Positions 9,140 through 18,313 are shown, numbered from the stretch's first letter. The stretch is 64,000 bases of DNA from DASXRU01 sp034665305 (GCA_034665305.1 JAXDFZ010000003.1:186001-250000); one strand, 5' to 3'. Program-made: numbers and translations. The notes: a model not told the origin generated them from the sequence alone.

Positions 9140-9373
9140 ATTTTCCATATATCATTTTCCATTTTCCATCGAAGGAAGAACCGGGTTTGTGAAACGCCTC
9201 TATTTGGAGTGCGGTGGCAAGCGTAGCGCGACACCGCTTTGGATATATGGCGCCGATGGACGGTGACTGCTGATTCAGAAATAATCCAAAGCGCCGTCGC
9301 CGCTTCGCTCTGCCGGCGCACTCCATAGATCCCGATGACAAATGAGAAAGGGAAAATGACCTGGGGAAAATGG
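9140..9373. repeat. Repeat-filled gap: two heptamer tracts around a palindromic repeat pair
   Basis: The gap 9117-9460 has no gene. It holds a 7-nt-period tract (ATTTTCC units, 9140-9170), a palindromic pair of the GAGTGCGCCGGC family (plus arm 9203-9245, inverted arm 9284-9326) and a second degenerate 7-nt tract (AATGAGA/AATGACC units, 9341-9373). Confidence 0.6.
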
Positions 9374-9460
9374 TTTCGGACAGAGTCTTTCATAGACTAG
9401 CTCTCCTTAGCTGGTACAACCTCACCGTCCCGCGTAAAATGCGTCGCAGGAGCAAATCAT

Positions 9461-11146
9461 TTGACTACCGCGGAAATTGCTTGTTACAGCACTCCTGAAG
9501 AAGTCGGCCTGCGCGTGGAAACGATCCCTTTCGATCAAATCCCGCATCAGTCCAGACTCTTTCTCGACTACTTGAAAGATCCACTGGCTCTGCGCCGGTT
9601 CTATCCATCCGCAGTGCGGTTTCATCATGAGTTGCCGGCGCGCGCGCCGGAAGTGCTCGCCAACTACAAGACAGATCGCGATATTCTTTGCAGCGCCCTC
9701 GGGCGCATGAACCTTGGCTGGGGGGCGACGTCGGAAACGCTCGCAAACATCAATTTGCTTGCGAGTGCTGATTGTGTCGCTGCAGTTTCTGGTCAGCAAG
9801 CCGGGCTGTTTACTGGTCCACTTTACACAATTTACAAAGCCCTTTCCGCAGTGAAACTCGCCGGCTGTCTATCACAACGCGGCACGAAGGCCGTGCCCGT
9901 CTTTTGGATGGCGACTGAGGACCACGACTTCGCCGAAGTTGCCAAGGCGGAGTTCATCAATCGCGACTGCATGCTGGACAGCGTCAGCGTTCCCGCGACG
10001 ATGCATGACGAGGGCATTCCAGTCGGCAACGTGAAGCTCGATGAGTCGGTTAAGGACGCGGTTGATCGGGCCCTGGCGGCTTTACCGAACACCGAGTTTG
10101 CGCCGGAGCTTGAAAAGGTTTTGCGCGACGCCTGGCAGCCGGGGCGAAGTTACGGAGAAGCGTTCGCGCGCATGTTGACGAAGTTACTGGGCCGTCATGG
10201 ATTGATAATTCTGGATCCGCTCGACGCGGACCTCAAAAAACTGGCGGCGCCGCTTTATGCCGAAGCCGCGACCCGGTCGCATGAGATTGCAATTGCCATA
10301 ACTCAGCGCAGCCGCGACCTTGAGGAATCTGGTTATCACGTACAGGTCGTCGCCTCGGAGAACTCGTTCCCTCTGTTTATGCTTGATCCGCAGGGAGCGC
10401 GCCAGGCGGTGGCGCGGACTCCCGATGGCAGTTATCAGACGAAGGCCGGCGGCGAAAAATACACCGCCGCCGAGTTGGCGGAGCAAGCCTTATCACAGCC
10501 TGAAAGGTTCAGTCCGAACGTTACGTTGCGCGCGGTGGTCCAGGATTATCTGCTGCCAACCATCGCTTACTACGGCGGTGCGGCGGAAATCGCATACTTT
10601 GCGCAGACCGCGGAGGTTTATCGCGTGTTGCAACGGCCGGCGACGCCGATCCTGCCGCGGGCCAGCCTAACGATAGTGGAGAAGCACACGTGGCGTTCAC
10701 TCGAGCGTTACAATCTTAAACTGAACGATTTTTTTGGCGGGCTGGATACTGTGCTGGCGCGGGTTGTGGAAGAGCATCTGGGCACGGCGGCGGCGGAATC
10801 GTTCAATCGCACCGAGACTTCAGTCAACGAGGAGCTCGATTCACTGCAAAAGCAGCTGCGGCAGGTTGATCCGACTCTGGCCGATGCGCTGGAAACCGGC
10901 AGGAAAAAAATCAACTACCAAATCGAGGGATTGCGTACGCGCTTTCATCGCGCGCAGATGGCGCGTGACGAAGCAGTGCACCGGCAGCTGGCCCGGGCTT
11001 TCGATCTGCTGTTTCCGGAAAAGACTTTGCAGGAACGTCGCATCAACATCGCATCGCTGCTGGCCCGCCACGGGCACTATGTGATCGATTGGATTTATAA
11101 CGCCATCAACCTCGGGTCGAATGATCACCAGGTTCTTTACCTTTAG
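9461..11146 (+). CDS. bshC: BshC, putative cysteine ligase of bacillithiol biosynthesis
   Basis: A 561-residue protein, near the usual 530-560 of BshC. Recognisable segments are SGQQAGLFTGPLYTIYKALS (about residues 109-128) and PVFWMATEDHDFAEV (about 145-159), both diagnostic, and a long helical C-terminal region with the coiled-coil typical of the family. BshC is believed to add cysteine to glucosamine-malate, the last step of bacillithiol synthesis in the cytoplasm. The start is a TTG with AGGAG (9448-9452) 8 nt upstream; the nearby ATG at 9439 is in another frame. With the YpdA-like reductase at 1-895 this implies a bacillithiol redox buffer. BshA and BshB are not in the window. Confidence 0.9.
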   Translation: MTTAEIACYSTPEEVGLRVETIPFDQIPHQSRLFLDYLKDPLALRRFYPSAVRFHHELPARAPEVLANYKTDRDILCSALGRMNLGWGATSETLANINLLASADCVAAVSGQQAGLFTGPLYTIYKALSAVKLAGCLSQRGTKAVPVFWMATEDHDFAEVAKAEFINRDCMLDSVSVPATMHDEGIPVGNVKLDESVKDAVDRALAALPNTEFAPELEKVLRDAWQPGRSYGEAFARMLTKLLGRHGLIILDPLDADLKKLAAPLYAEAATRSHEIAIAITQRSRDLEESGYHVQVVASENSFPLFMLDPQGARQAVARTPDGSYQTKAGGEKYTAAELAEQALSQPERFSPNVTLRAVVQDYLLPTIAYYGGAAEIAYFAQTAEVYRVLQRPATPILPRASLTIVEKHTWRSLERYNLKLNDFFGGLDTVLARVVEEHLGTAAAESFNRTETSVNEELDSLQKQLRQVDPTLADALETGRKKINYQIEGLRTRFHRAQMARDEAVHRQLARAFDLLFPEKTLQERRINIASLLARHGHYVIDWIYNAINLGSNDHQVLYL

Positions 11147-11389
11147 TTTCGAGTTTCGAGTTCGGGTTCGCTTTCGGAGTCTCAAGTCTCAAGTCTCAAA
11201 TCTCAAGTCTCAAAACACGAAACATATTTGGAGTGCGCCGGCAAAGCGAAGCGACGACGGCGCTTTGGATTAAAGGTTTCAGTCTCAAGTGCAACTGTGA
11301 AGCATGGTCTGAAACCTGAAACCTGAAACCTAAGACCTGAAACCTGAAACCTAAGACCTGAGACCTGAGACCTGAGACCTGAGTTTCCC
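11147..11389. repeat. Heptanucleotide tracts and a palindromic repeat arm upstream of mutL
   Basis: Two tracts with a 7-nt period (GTCTCAA units at about 11182-11215 and CCTGAAA/CCTAAGA/CCTGAGA units at about 11305-11382) flank one arm of the GAGTGCGCCGGC repeat family (11227-11271). The second tract runs to within a few bases of the mutL ATG, leaving no room for a Shine-Dalgarno sequence. Confidence 0.7.
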
Positions 11390-13486
11390 ATGACCAAAAT
11401 CCGCGTTCTATCCGATCATCTGGCAAACCTAATCGCAGCCGGCGAAGTGGTCGAGCGTCCGGCGTCCGTGTGCAAGGAACTGGTGGAAAACGCGATCGAT
11501 GCCGGCGCGACGCGCATCGCCGTCGATGTTGAGGCAGGTGGCCGGCGGCTTCTAAAAATCACTGATGACGGCGAAGGCATGACTCGCGATGATGCGATTC
11601 TGGCGTTTGAACGACATGCTACTTCGAAGCTTGCCACCGCTGACGACTTGAACGCGATCGGCACGCTCGGCTTTCGCGGCGAAGCCCTCGCCTCGATCGC
11701 TTCCGTGGCCCGCGTCGAATTGATTAGCTGCACCGGAGACGCGAACGCTGCGACCCGCGTCACCATCGAGGGTGGACGCATGCGCGACGTGAAGGACGCC
11801 GCCCACCCGCGTGGCACAACCATCACGGTGCGGGACTTGTTTTTCAACGTGCCTGCGCGCCGAAAGTTTCTGCGCTCAGAAGCGACCGAGAGTTTTCATC
11901 TGACTAACCTGGTTACGCATTACGCCCTCGCGCACCCGGAAATTTCATTTACCCTGACCAACAACGGACGCGAAACGTTGCGAGCGACGCCGGCGCAGGA
12001 TCTGCGAGAGCGCGCCTACCAGGTATTTGGTGAGCAGTTCATAGACGGTTTACTGGAAGTTGGAGCTCCGAATTCGGAAGGCTCGTTGGCTGCCAGCACG
12101 CTAACGCGCGTAACCGGCTACGTTTCCGCGCCGCGCGAACGACGCACGTCCCGAGACGCGCAATATCTTTTCGTGAATGGCCGCTTCGTACGCGATCGCT
12201 TGATCGGGCGGGCCGTGTCGGAAGGCTATCGATCGATTCTGCCGCATGGGGTTTATCCCGCCGCGCTGTTGTTTATCGAACTGCCGCTGGAAGAAGTTGA
12301 TGTGAACGTGCATCCGGCAAAAACGGAAGTTCGTTTCCGCCGCGCGGCCGCCGTGGCCGATGCCGTGCGCGACGCCGTGCGAACCGCGTTGGCCAGCGCG
12401 GGTTACACGCCCGCGCGCGAAGTCGCTTCCCCTCAAGCAAGTGAAACCGCGACGACTGGCAGCGACGCGATCACCGCGGACGATACGCAGGCGTCATCGC
12501 TCTCCGCCGCTGCCGGGCAGCAGGCGACTTCCTGGCCCATGCCCTCAATGCCTTCGGTAAATTCGCCGCTACAGAATTGGCCTGCGGGCGGCGCGGCAGA
12601 AGGAACTGAGCGGACCACGCCCGCGCGCCAGGAGAAGATCGATTTCGCCGGCATGCCGATTCAGGACGAAGAAAGCGTCGTAGTCCCCATGGAGGCACCC
12701 GCCGAGAAGAGCGCTACCGCGCGGGATTTGGATGCAATTCTTCGCGAGGTGCACGCCGGTGCTGATGTAGCGGAAGAAACGGCCGAGCCAGCGACGGGGA
12801 CGCAGCCAGAGCCGGCACATTCGGCGAGTGCTCAAAAAACGTCACCTGCCTTGCCGCCGCTAGATTCCGCCGCAAAGTTTTTGAAGGAAGTGGCGCTCGG
12901 TTCAGTCTCCGCAGACATTCGGCCGATTGGCCAGCTAGAGGAAAGTTTTATCGTCGCCACTTCTGAACACGGTTTGCTGTTAATCGATCAGCACGTCGCG
13001 CACGAGCGAATTTTGTTCGACAAGTACCGTGCGATAGTCGGGGAGCGAGTGGCGGAGTCGCAAAACCTTCTGCTTCCGGAGACATTCGATCTAACGCCCG
13101 CTCAGGCCGCAGCGTTCGATTCGGTCGCGCCGGAATTGGAGTCGTATGGCTTCAACCTGATGCGTTTGTCGGGAAGAACGGTAGCGATTAAGGCCACGCC
13201 CGCCGATCTCCCGGCCAGCGAAGCGCGCAACATGCTTGCCGAAGTGCTGGACGCCGTCGATGCCGAGAAGAAGGGCGCCGCACGAGACACCATGCGCGAC
13301 GAAATTGCCGCGTCGCTCGCGTGCCATGCCGCCATCAAAGTCAATACCCCGCTCGCGCCGGAGAAGATGCGGTGGCTAATCGATCGCCTCTTGCTGACTT
13401 CCTCGCCCACGACCTGCCCGCACGGCCGCCCAATATTCCTGCGCCTGGCGACGCAGGATATTCTGAAGGGCTTCCATCGAATCTGA
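11390..13486 (+). CDS. mutL: DNA mismatch repair protein MutL
   Basis: A 698-residue protein with the N-terminal GHKL ATPase: IAAGEVVERPASVCKELVEN, NAIDAGAT, DDGEGM and GFRGEALASIASV. Next come an S5-like domain with VNVHPAKTEVRF (about residues 304-315), a Pro/Ala/Glu-rich linker (about 340-500) and a C-terminal dimerisation/endonuclease domain. The metal motif reads DQHVAHERILFD where the usual form is DQHA(X)2E(X)4E, so Ala is replaced by Val and the last Glu by Asp. The zinc-binding companions CHAAIK and CPHGRP are present, so nicking activity is probably kept. MutL couples mismatch recognition by MutS to strand removal; mutS is not in the window. The start at the conserved MTKIRVLSDHLAN is certain although no Shine-Dalgarno sequence is visible. 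Confidence 0.95.
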   Translation: MTKIRVLSDHLANLIAAGEVVERPASVCKELVENAIDAGATRIAVDVEAGGRRLLKITDDGEGMTRDDAILAFERHATSKLATADDLNAIGTLGFRGEALASIASVARVELISCTGDANAATRVTIEGGRMRDVKDAAHPRGTTITVRDLFFNVPARRKFLRSEATESFHLTNLVTHYALAHPEISFTLTNNGRETLRATPAQDLRERAYQVFGEQFIDGLLEVGAPNSEGSLAASTLTRVTGYVSAPRERRTSRDAQYLFVNGRFVRDRLIGRAVSEGYRSILPHGVYPAALLFIELPLEEVDVNVHPAKTEVRFRRAAAVADAVRDAVRTALASAGYTPAREVASPQASETATTGSDAITADDTQASSLSAAAGQQATSWPMPSMPSVNSPLQNWPAGGAAEGTERTTPARQEKIDFAGMPIQDEESVVVPMEAPAEKSATARDLDAILREVHAGADVAEETAEPATGTQPEPAHSASAQKTSPALPPLDSAAKFLKEVALGSVSADIRPIGQLEESFIVATSEHGLLLIDQHVAHERILFDKYRAIVGERVAESQNLLLPETFDLTPAQAAAFDSVAPELESYGFNLMRLSGRTVAIKATPADLPASEARNMLAEVLDAVDAEKKGAARDTMRDEIAASLACHAAIKVNTPLAPEKMRWLIDRLLLTSSPTTCPHGRPIFLRLATQDILKGFHRI

Positions 13487-13497
13487 CGTCGTTCCTT

Positions 13498-13607
13498 GTG
13501 GAGATGGCAAGCGCAGGGCGACACCGCTTTGGATTGTCATGGCACAGCGTGTTGTTAAAGCTAACCAAAGCGCCGTCGTCGCTTCGCTCTGCCGGCGCAC
13601 TCCAAAG
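13498..13607. repeat. Palindromic repeat pair, GAGTGCGCCGGC family
   Basis: A plus-oriented degenerate arm (13498-13535) and an inverted arm (13563-13607, containing CGCTCTGCCGGCGCACTCC) form a potential long hairpin between the convergent mutL and the membrane-protein gene. It could act as a bidirectional terminator. Confidence 0.65.
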
Positions 13608-13618
13608 ATGGGGAGCCA

Positions 13619-15208
13619 CTACTTACTCTGCAGATTGAGCTTTAGTACTGCGAATCTCTCATTTTCGAAGAGCCGGACTGTGTTTTGTGGGTTCATAAGA
13701 AATCCATTTACATCCTCCGCACTTTCTTTTGACATCACCACATATTCGATTCGCTCGTTGACCAGCTTTTGCACGATCTGGTAGTTGGCGGGATAGTATC
13801 TGCCTTCACCCGGCGCCATTTCCCAGGGCAGGCGGTTGTAAACGAAAACGTTTTGATAGTCAGCGAACGCCTGGTGGGTGCGGTAGTCCACGAGGATGCA
13901 AGTCTGATATTTGTCGGTGCGATCTCTGAGGGCAAAGACTTCGCGCGCCGGTGCGATTTGCCTCTGATAATAAGTGCCGGTCCGGACGACACCTGCGAAA
14001 GCAAACACACCGACGCTAACAAAGATCAGGAGCAGCGATCCTGCCAACATCAGTTTTCCTTTTGATGGAACCTCGGTGTGTCTATCACGCCAAAATAACA
14101 AGAGCCCGAGGGCCGCGACGAAATAAAGCGAGTAACGCGGATTGCAGAGCGTCTGAATCAACCAAGACAGCGTTGGTGAAAACGAATCGGAAACGTCGCT
14201 GGTCAGGAACTGAAACCCAAGCGGAATGAAGACCGAGCTGTAGGCCGCGACTTGCAATGAGTGGCGCGGGAAAACATTTGGGCGAAGTTTACGCAGCAAC
14301 AGGACGCCAACTACGATCCCTCCCATCCCGCAAAGCACCAGAATTTGCCACAGGCTCCAACGCTGTTCGAACAGTGAATTGTGATAGCCGGTCCACGTAA
14401 AGAATCGGAGCGTTAACAAAACCCAGGCCAACCAGTTTAGCGATAAAGCGAGCACAGACCTTTTTCGCAGACCGAGCTCGTCGTCCTTCGTTAGTTCCAG
14501 AAGAATGAGCGGGATGGCCAGCAGCAGCGCCTCTTCGCGAGCCAGGAACATGCAGTTAAACCAGAGCAGCCGCTCCCAAAGCGGCCGGCGAAACCTGACC
14601 GCAATCAGTGCCATAAAAAAGAACGGCGCCAGGAAAACATACGGCCGCAGATCAAAACTCGGCGTCATTAACGCGGCTGGAAACAAAACGTAAAGAAAAG
14701 CGACCAGCAATACAAGACTCGAACTCTCCCCGACGTAACTGCGGTTGACGTCACTCCCCGCGCCGTTTAGGAGGGGGCTACTGCCCGCTCGGTCGGGCGG
14801 TGGCCCGATTCTAAACTGATTGATATGTGGAAACGTGAGCGCTAGATAAACCAGGGGCAAAAAGTAGAGCAGGGAAGTAAACCAGAAAAGCGCGCGCGGA
14901 GTTTTTGCGAAGTAATAAATCGCAGCGTAGACGTACTTGATTGGCTCGAAATGCATTGATCGGTGAAAGTTGCCGGCGCCTTCCGGGCCGTAGAAACGCA
15001 GCCAGTTAAACCCTTCCGGATTCAGCGAATAGGTTTTAGCGATATGCGGATCGAGAAGCTTGGATGAAAACTGAAGGTTGAAAGCGTAATCGCGGGTGTG
15101 GAAATTCAGCGAGCGGTACTTGAGGTCAGTGTAAAACGATGACGCGATGACTGCGGCAAGGTACAGGAGAGCCAGAACGGCCCGCGGCTTCCAAGATTTT
15201 AGCAACAT
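13619..15208 (-). CDS. Polytopic membrane protein, DUF2079-like
   Basis: A 529-residue integral membrane protein with roughly ten hydrophobic segments (for example VLALLYLAAVIASSFYTDL at about residues 12-30). A large C-terminal portion carries short motifs such as SFYTDLKYRSL and YYQRQIAPA. The overall pattern resembles DUF2079 and GT-C-type membrane proteins, whose substrates are unknown. I chose the ATG at 15208 because the in-frame upstream extension to 15379 is the translation of a dispersed repeat (15216-15304). GGGGAG lies upstream of this ATG. The C-terminal domain beyond about residue 420 is soluble and may face the periplasm. Confidence 0.7.
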   Translation of the reverse strand: MLLKSWKPRAVLALLYLAAVIASSFYTDLKYRSLNFHTRDYAFNLQFSSKLLDPHIAKTYSLNPEGFNWLRFYGPEGAGNFHRSMHFEPIKYVYAAIYYFAKTPRALFWFTSLLYFLPLVYLALTFPHINQFRIGPPPDRAGSSPLLNGAGSDVNRSYVGESSSLVLLVAFLYVLFPAALMTPSFDLRPYVFLAPFFFMALIAVRFRRPLWERLLWFNCMFLAREEALLLAIPLILLELTKDDELGLRKRSVLALSLNWLAWVLLTLRFFTWTGYHNSLFEQRWSLWQILVLCGMGGIVVGVLLLRKLRPNVFPRHSLQVAAYSSVFIPLGFQFLTSDVSDSFSPTLSWLIQTLCNPRYSLYFVAALGLLLFWRDRHTEVPSKGKLMLAGSLLLIFVSVGVFAFAGVVRTGTYYQRQIAPAREVFALRDRTDKYQTCILVDYRTHQAFADYQNVFVYNRLPWEMAPGEGRYYPANYQIVQKLVNERIEYVVMSKESAEDVNGFLMNPQNTVRLFENERFAVLKLNLQSK

Positions 15209-15215
15209 TGCCTTG

Positions 15216-15304
15216 CTCCCCTCTCCGCAAGCGGAGAGGGGTTGGGGGAGAGGATACCGGCGCGGAACCCCACCCCTAACCCGTCCCCGTTTACGGGGAG
15301 GGGC
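15216..15304. repeat. CCCCTCCCCGT-family dispersed repeat
   Basis: Two inverted-repeat modules, CCCCTCTCCGC-AA-GCGGAGAGGGG and CCCCG-TTTA-CGGGG, flank a conserved middle. A close copy, in inverse order, lies at 30269-30360, and a half copy at 57732-57768. Confidence 0.7.
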
Positions 15305-15347
15305 ATACCTGAGTCCTGATGAGAGTGGTTGCGCAAAGCTTGCGCCA

Positions 15348-16091
15348 CTACTTGTTGGCCAGGCTGTCCAGCGTTTCAATTACCAAATCCACATCGGATA
15401 GATCCGGCAACACCGCGTCCGGTCCATGAGCGCGTAAATCGTCGGCGCTGTACATGCGTCCGGTGCAAACGGCGACCGCGCGGGCGCCAAAATGGCGGGC
15501 GCAGGCAATGTCATTCGGTGTGTCGCCGATTACTATGAAGTGCGCCGGCTCCAATTTCTTTCCCAGTTCGCGCTGAATGCGCTCAGCCGCAAGCGCCGGC
15601 AGGTCGCGTCGATCATAAGACTCTTCCCCGAACGCTCCGGGCAAAGTGAAGAATTCTGAGAGGCCCACGAGCTTCAACTTCAAATACGCCGCTGCCTGGA
15701 TGTTGCCGGTCAACAACGCCGACTGATAACGCGGGTGGTCCGAAACAACCTGGAGCACTTCCCGAACGCCGGGCAGAAGTTTGAACAATTGTTCGCCGTT
15801 GCCAGTGACGCGTTCCATCTCAGTCATGTAACGTTCGCGCAACTCGCTCCCGCGCGCGCGAATACTTTCATGAGTGAACCCTTCATCGCGCAGGGCTTCG
15901 GCGATGATCTGTAAATCGGTCATGCCCGAAACCTTCATCTCGTGCAGTTTTCCGGAAGTGCCAAAAACAGCCTCGAGCATTGGCGCCGTGTAGTCTTTGT
16001 AAGAATCAGTGCGAGTGGAACGCATCAACGTTCCATCAATGTCCCAGAGCAGGATCCTTAGGTCCGAGTTCGAATGGTTACCGTTAATCAT
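15348..16091 (-). CDS. HAD-superfamily hydrolase (phosphoglycolate-phosphatase-like)
   Basis: A 247-residue cytoplasmic phosphatase. Motif I is LLWDIDGTL (catalytic Asp pair in DIDGT, about residues 16-20), motif II ALLTGN (about 124-129) and motif IV VIGDTPNDIACAR (about 189-201). The helical cap lies between motifs I and II, as in subfamily I. It resembles Gph/PGP-type phosphatases but substrate cannot be read from sequence. It lies 17 nt downstream of the biotin carrier gene on the same strand, so probably shares its transcript. Confidence 0.8.
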   Translation of the reverse strand: MINGNHSNSDLRILLWDIDGTLMRSTRTDSYKDYTAPMLEAVFGTSGKLHEMKVSGMTDLQIIAEALRDEGFTHESIRARGSELRERYMTEMERVTGNGEQLFKLLPGVREVLQVVSDHPRYQSALLTGNIQAAAYLKLKLVGLSEFFTLPGAFGEESYDRRDLPALAAERIQRELGKKLEPAHFIVIGDTPNDIACARHFGARAVAVCTGRMYSADDLRAHGPDAVLPDLSDVDLVIETLDSLANK

Positions 16092-16108
16092 AGGCTGTCG
16101 CAGTTTAG

Positions 16109-16615
16109 TTATTCGATTACTACCAGCACGTCGCCGGCGTTCACGGCGGCACCGTTTTCGACGTTGATAGCTGTGACCACACCGGCCTTTGGGCTTTTTA
16201 ACTCATTCTGCATCTTCATCGCTTCCACCACTATCAGGCCGGCGCCGGCTTCGACCTCTGATCCGACTTCGATCAGCACGCGCACGACTCGGCCGGGCAT
16301 GGGCGCCACGACGGCAGCACGTCCGGCGGCCAGGGTTCCCGAAGCTGCCGCATGGCTCAGCCGCCGCGGATCAGTGAGGGTAACCTGGAACTCTTGCCGG
16401 CCCACATGGACCTCGCTGAGCCCAAGTGCAGGATCGACTGGTTGGACCCGACACTCGTAAACCTGCGCCCCGTGCTGCAGTAGATAAACGCCGGGCTCAA
16501 CGTTGTGCACTTGCAGTTCGTATTGCCGTCCGTCCATCACCGCCAGCACACGATCGTTCTCTCGCCGTAACTCCAGCGAGCTGTCCGTACCATCAATTTG
16601 CGCTCTGAGTTTCAT
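16109..16615 (-). CDS. Biotin carboxyl carrier protein of an acyl-CoA carboxylase
   Basis: A 168-residue protein whose C-terminal 75 residues form a biotinyl domain with the biotinylation motif VVEAMKMQNEL (Lys between the two Met) and a PMPGRVV strand. The N-terminal 90 residues are beta-rich and resemble the BT-like segment found between biotin carboxylase and carrier in propionyl- and methylcrotonyl-CoA carboxylase alpha chains. It starts 29 nt after the biotin carboxylase gene, so the pair looks like a split alpha subunit. The partner carboxyltransferase is not in the window. Confidence 0.85.
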   Translation of the reverse strand: MKLRAQIDGTDSSLELRRENDRVLAVMDGRQYELQVHNVEPGVYLLQHGAQVYECRVQPVDPALGLSEVHVGRQEFQVTLTDPRRLSHAAASGTLAAGRAAVVAPMPGRVVRVLIEVGSEVEAGAGLIVVEAMKMQNELKSPKAGVVTAINVENGAAVNAGDVLVVIE

Positions 16616-16644
16616 TCTCTACGAGTTCGCGCCTTACCGGCGGT

Positions 16645-18183
16645 TCAAAACCCTCTGCGAGCGGTAGCATCCCAGGTCTGGAGCCTTTGGGTGCGGCCGG
16701 CCATGCGCCATGCGTTTGTTTCGGCCGGCGCCGCTGGTCCGGAAGTCTGACGCCGGACATGGTCAAGCGCCGCCGCAATAACAGCGATGTCCCGAGCGCG
16801 CTCTTCCTGATCCGGTGTTTGGTTTTCCTTCGAGTCGCGCCGCTCCAGAAAGCGAGAAATGAATCCCGTGTCGAGCTTGCCTGCTATGAACTCTTCGTCG
16901 CGGACAATCTGGCGAAAGAAAGGCAGCGTCGTCTTAATGCCGCTCACCGCATACTCGTCCAGCGCGCGCCGCAGGCGATCGATGGCCTCTGCGCGGGTCG
17001 CTCCCCACGCGGCTAGCTTCGAAATCATGGGATCGTAATGAATGGAAACTTCGGCACCCTGCGTGACTCCGCCGTCGTCGCGAATTCCCGGACCCGCCGG
17101 CACGCGGAGAAACGTAATCCGTCCGGGGGAAGGGAAGAAGTTGTTTTCCGGATCTTCCGCATAGACACGACACTCGATCGCGTGGCCGCGCAACTGCACA
17201 TCGTCCTGAGTGAAAGAGAGTTTCGCTCCGGCCGCAACGTCTATTTGTTCGCGCACCAAATCCAGTCCGGTGACGAGTTCAGTCACCGGATGCTCGACCT
17301 GAAGTCGCGTATTCATCTCCAGAAAGTAAAACTCGCGCGTGGCATCCGCGAGCAAAAACTCAACCGTGCCCGCTCCCACATAATCAACTGCCCGCGCAAT
17401 CTTGACGGCGGCCGCGCCCATGCGCGCTCGTAGATCCGGATCGTTGATTGGTGAGGGGCACTCCTCGATTACCTTTTGATGGCGGCGCTGAATGGAGCAT
17501 TCGCGCTCGCCTAAATGAACAGTATTGCCATGGGTATCGGCAAATACCTGTATCTCAATGTGACGCGGAATCTCGACGGCCTTTTCGATGTAGACCGCCG
17601 GATTGCCAAAGGCTGATGCAGCTTCGGACCGGGCGCCTTCAAAAGCCGACTCCAGATCAGTTTCGGATTGGACCAGCCGCATGCCCTTGCCGCCGCCGCC
17701 GGCCGAAGCCTTGAGCATGATCGGGTAACCAAATTCGGCGGCGATCTGTTGCGCTTCGGAGAAACTTTCCAATGCCTGCGTCGTACCGGGAACGACTGCG
17801 ACGCCGGCGGCAATGGCTGCGCGCCGCGCGCTGGTTTTCGATCCCATCACGTCCATGGCCTCAGCCGATGGGCCGATAAATATTAGACCGGCTGCGTTGG
17901 CGGCCCGCACAAACTCAGCGTTCTCTGCCAGAAAGCCATAGCCCGGATGAATCGCTTCCGCCTTAACCTGTTGAGCTGCCCTGATTACAGCGCTGATATT
18001 CAGGTAACTTTCCAGCGAGGGTGCGGGACCAATACAGATTGCTTCGTCGGCCAGCCGCACATGCAGCGCGGCGGCATCGGCTTCTGAATAGACTGCGACC
18101 GGCGAGATTCCTAAATCGCGACAGGCGCGGATGACGCGCACGGCGATTTCGCCCCGGTTAGCAATTAGGATCCTTCTGAACAT
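16645..18183 (-). CDS. Biotin carboxylase subunit of an acyl-CoA carboxylase
   Basis: A 512-residue ATP-grasp enzyme that carboxylates biotin with bicarbonate and ATP. Hallmarks are ILIANRGEIAVRVIRA at the N-terminus, EAIHPGYGFLAENA, KASAGGGGKGMR (ATP-binding Gly-rich loop), the catalytic EMNTRLQVEHPVTE and the C-terminal SIHYDPMISKLAAWG. The fold ends near residue 450. The remaining 60 residues are a charged tail (RDSKENQTPDQEERAR...) not seen in AccC and match the region where PccA or MccA alpha chains continue into their carrier part. Together with the next gene this favours a propionyl/methylcrotonyl-type carboxylase over housekeeping acetyl-CoA carboxylase, with moderate confidence. Confidence 0.9.
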   Translation of the reverse strand: MFRRILIANRGEIAVRVIRACRDLGISPVAVYSEADAAALHVRLADEAICIGPAPSLESYLNISAVIRAAQQVKAEAIHPGYGFLAENAEFVRAANAAGLIFIGPSAEAMDVMGSKTSARRAAIAAGVAVVPGTTQALESFSEAQQIAAEFGYPIMLKASAGGGGKGMRLVQSETDLESAFEGARSEAASAFGNPAVYIEKAVEIPRHIEIQVFADTHGNTVHLGERECSIQRRHQKVIEECPSPINDPDLRARMGAAAVKIARAVDYVGAGTVEFLLADATREFYFLEMNTRLQVEHPVTELVTGLDLVREQIDVAAGAKLSFTQDDVQLRGHAIECRVYAEDPENNFFPSPGRITFLRVPAGPGIRDDGGVTQGAEVSIHYDPMISKLAAWGATRAEAIDRLRRALDEYAVSGIKTTLPFFRQIVRDEEFIAGKLDTGFISRFLERRDSKENQTPDQEERARDIAVIAAALDHVRRQTSGPAAPAETNAWRMAGRTQRLQTWDATARRGF

Positions 18184-18313
18184 ATCGTTCCGGATGATCG
18201 CGGTCGCAGGTAATGTACCAGGCTTAACTTTATCGCGGCGTGCCGGAGATTTTCCCTATATCATTTTTCATTTCGCATTCACCACTCATAACCGCATTGA
18301 GTCTCGGTCTTAA

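Noticed and set aside
8860..9393. 177-residue minus-strand frame over the aldolase 3' end and the repeat gap
   Set aside because: Half of it is antisense to the aldolase gene and the rest is translated dispersed repeat.
11147..11389. Short regular repeats that might be taken for a CRISPR array
   Set aside because: The units are 7 nt with no unique spacers, and no cas gene is in the window.
14757..14805. Third CCCCTCC-type repeat inside the DUF2079-like gene
   Set aside because: Only a short GGAGGGGGCTACTGCCCGCT segment with some likeness to 57395-57425; too short and divergent to assign to either family.
15209..15379. N-terminal extension of the DUF2079-like protein
   Set aside because: The extra 57 residues are the translation of the dispersed repeat at 15216-15304; a good start at 15208 precedes the first membrane segment.
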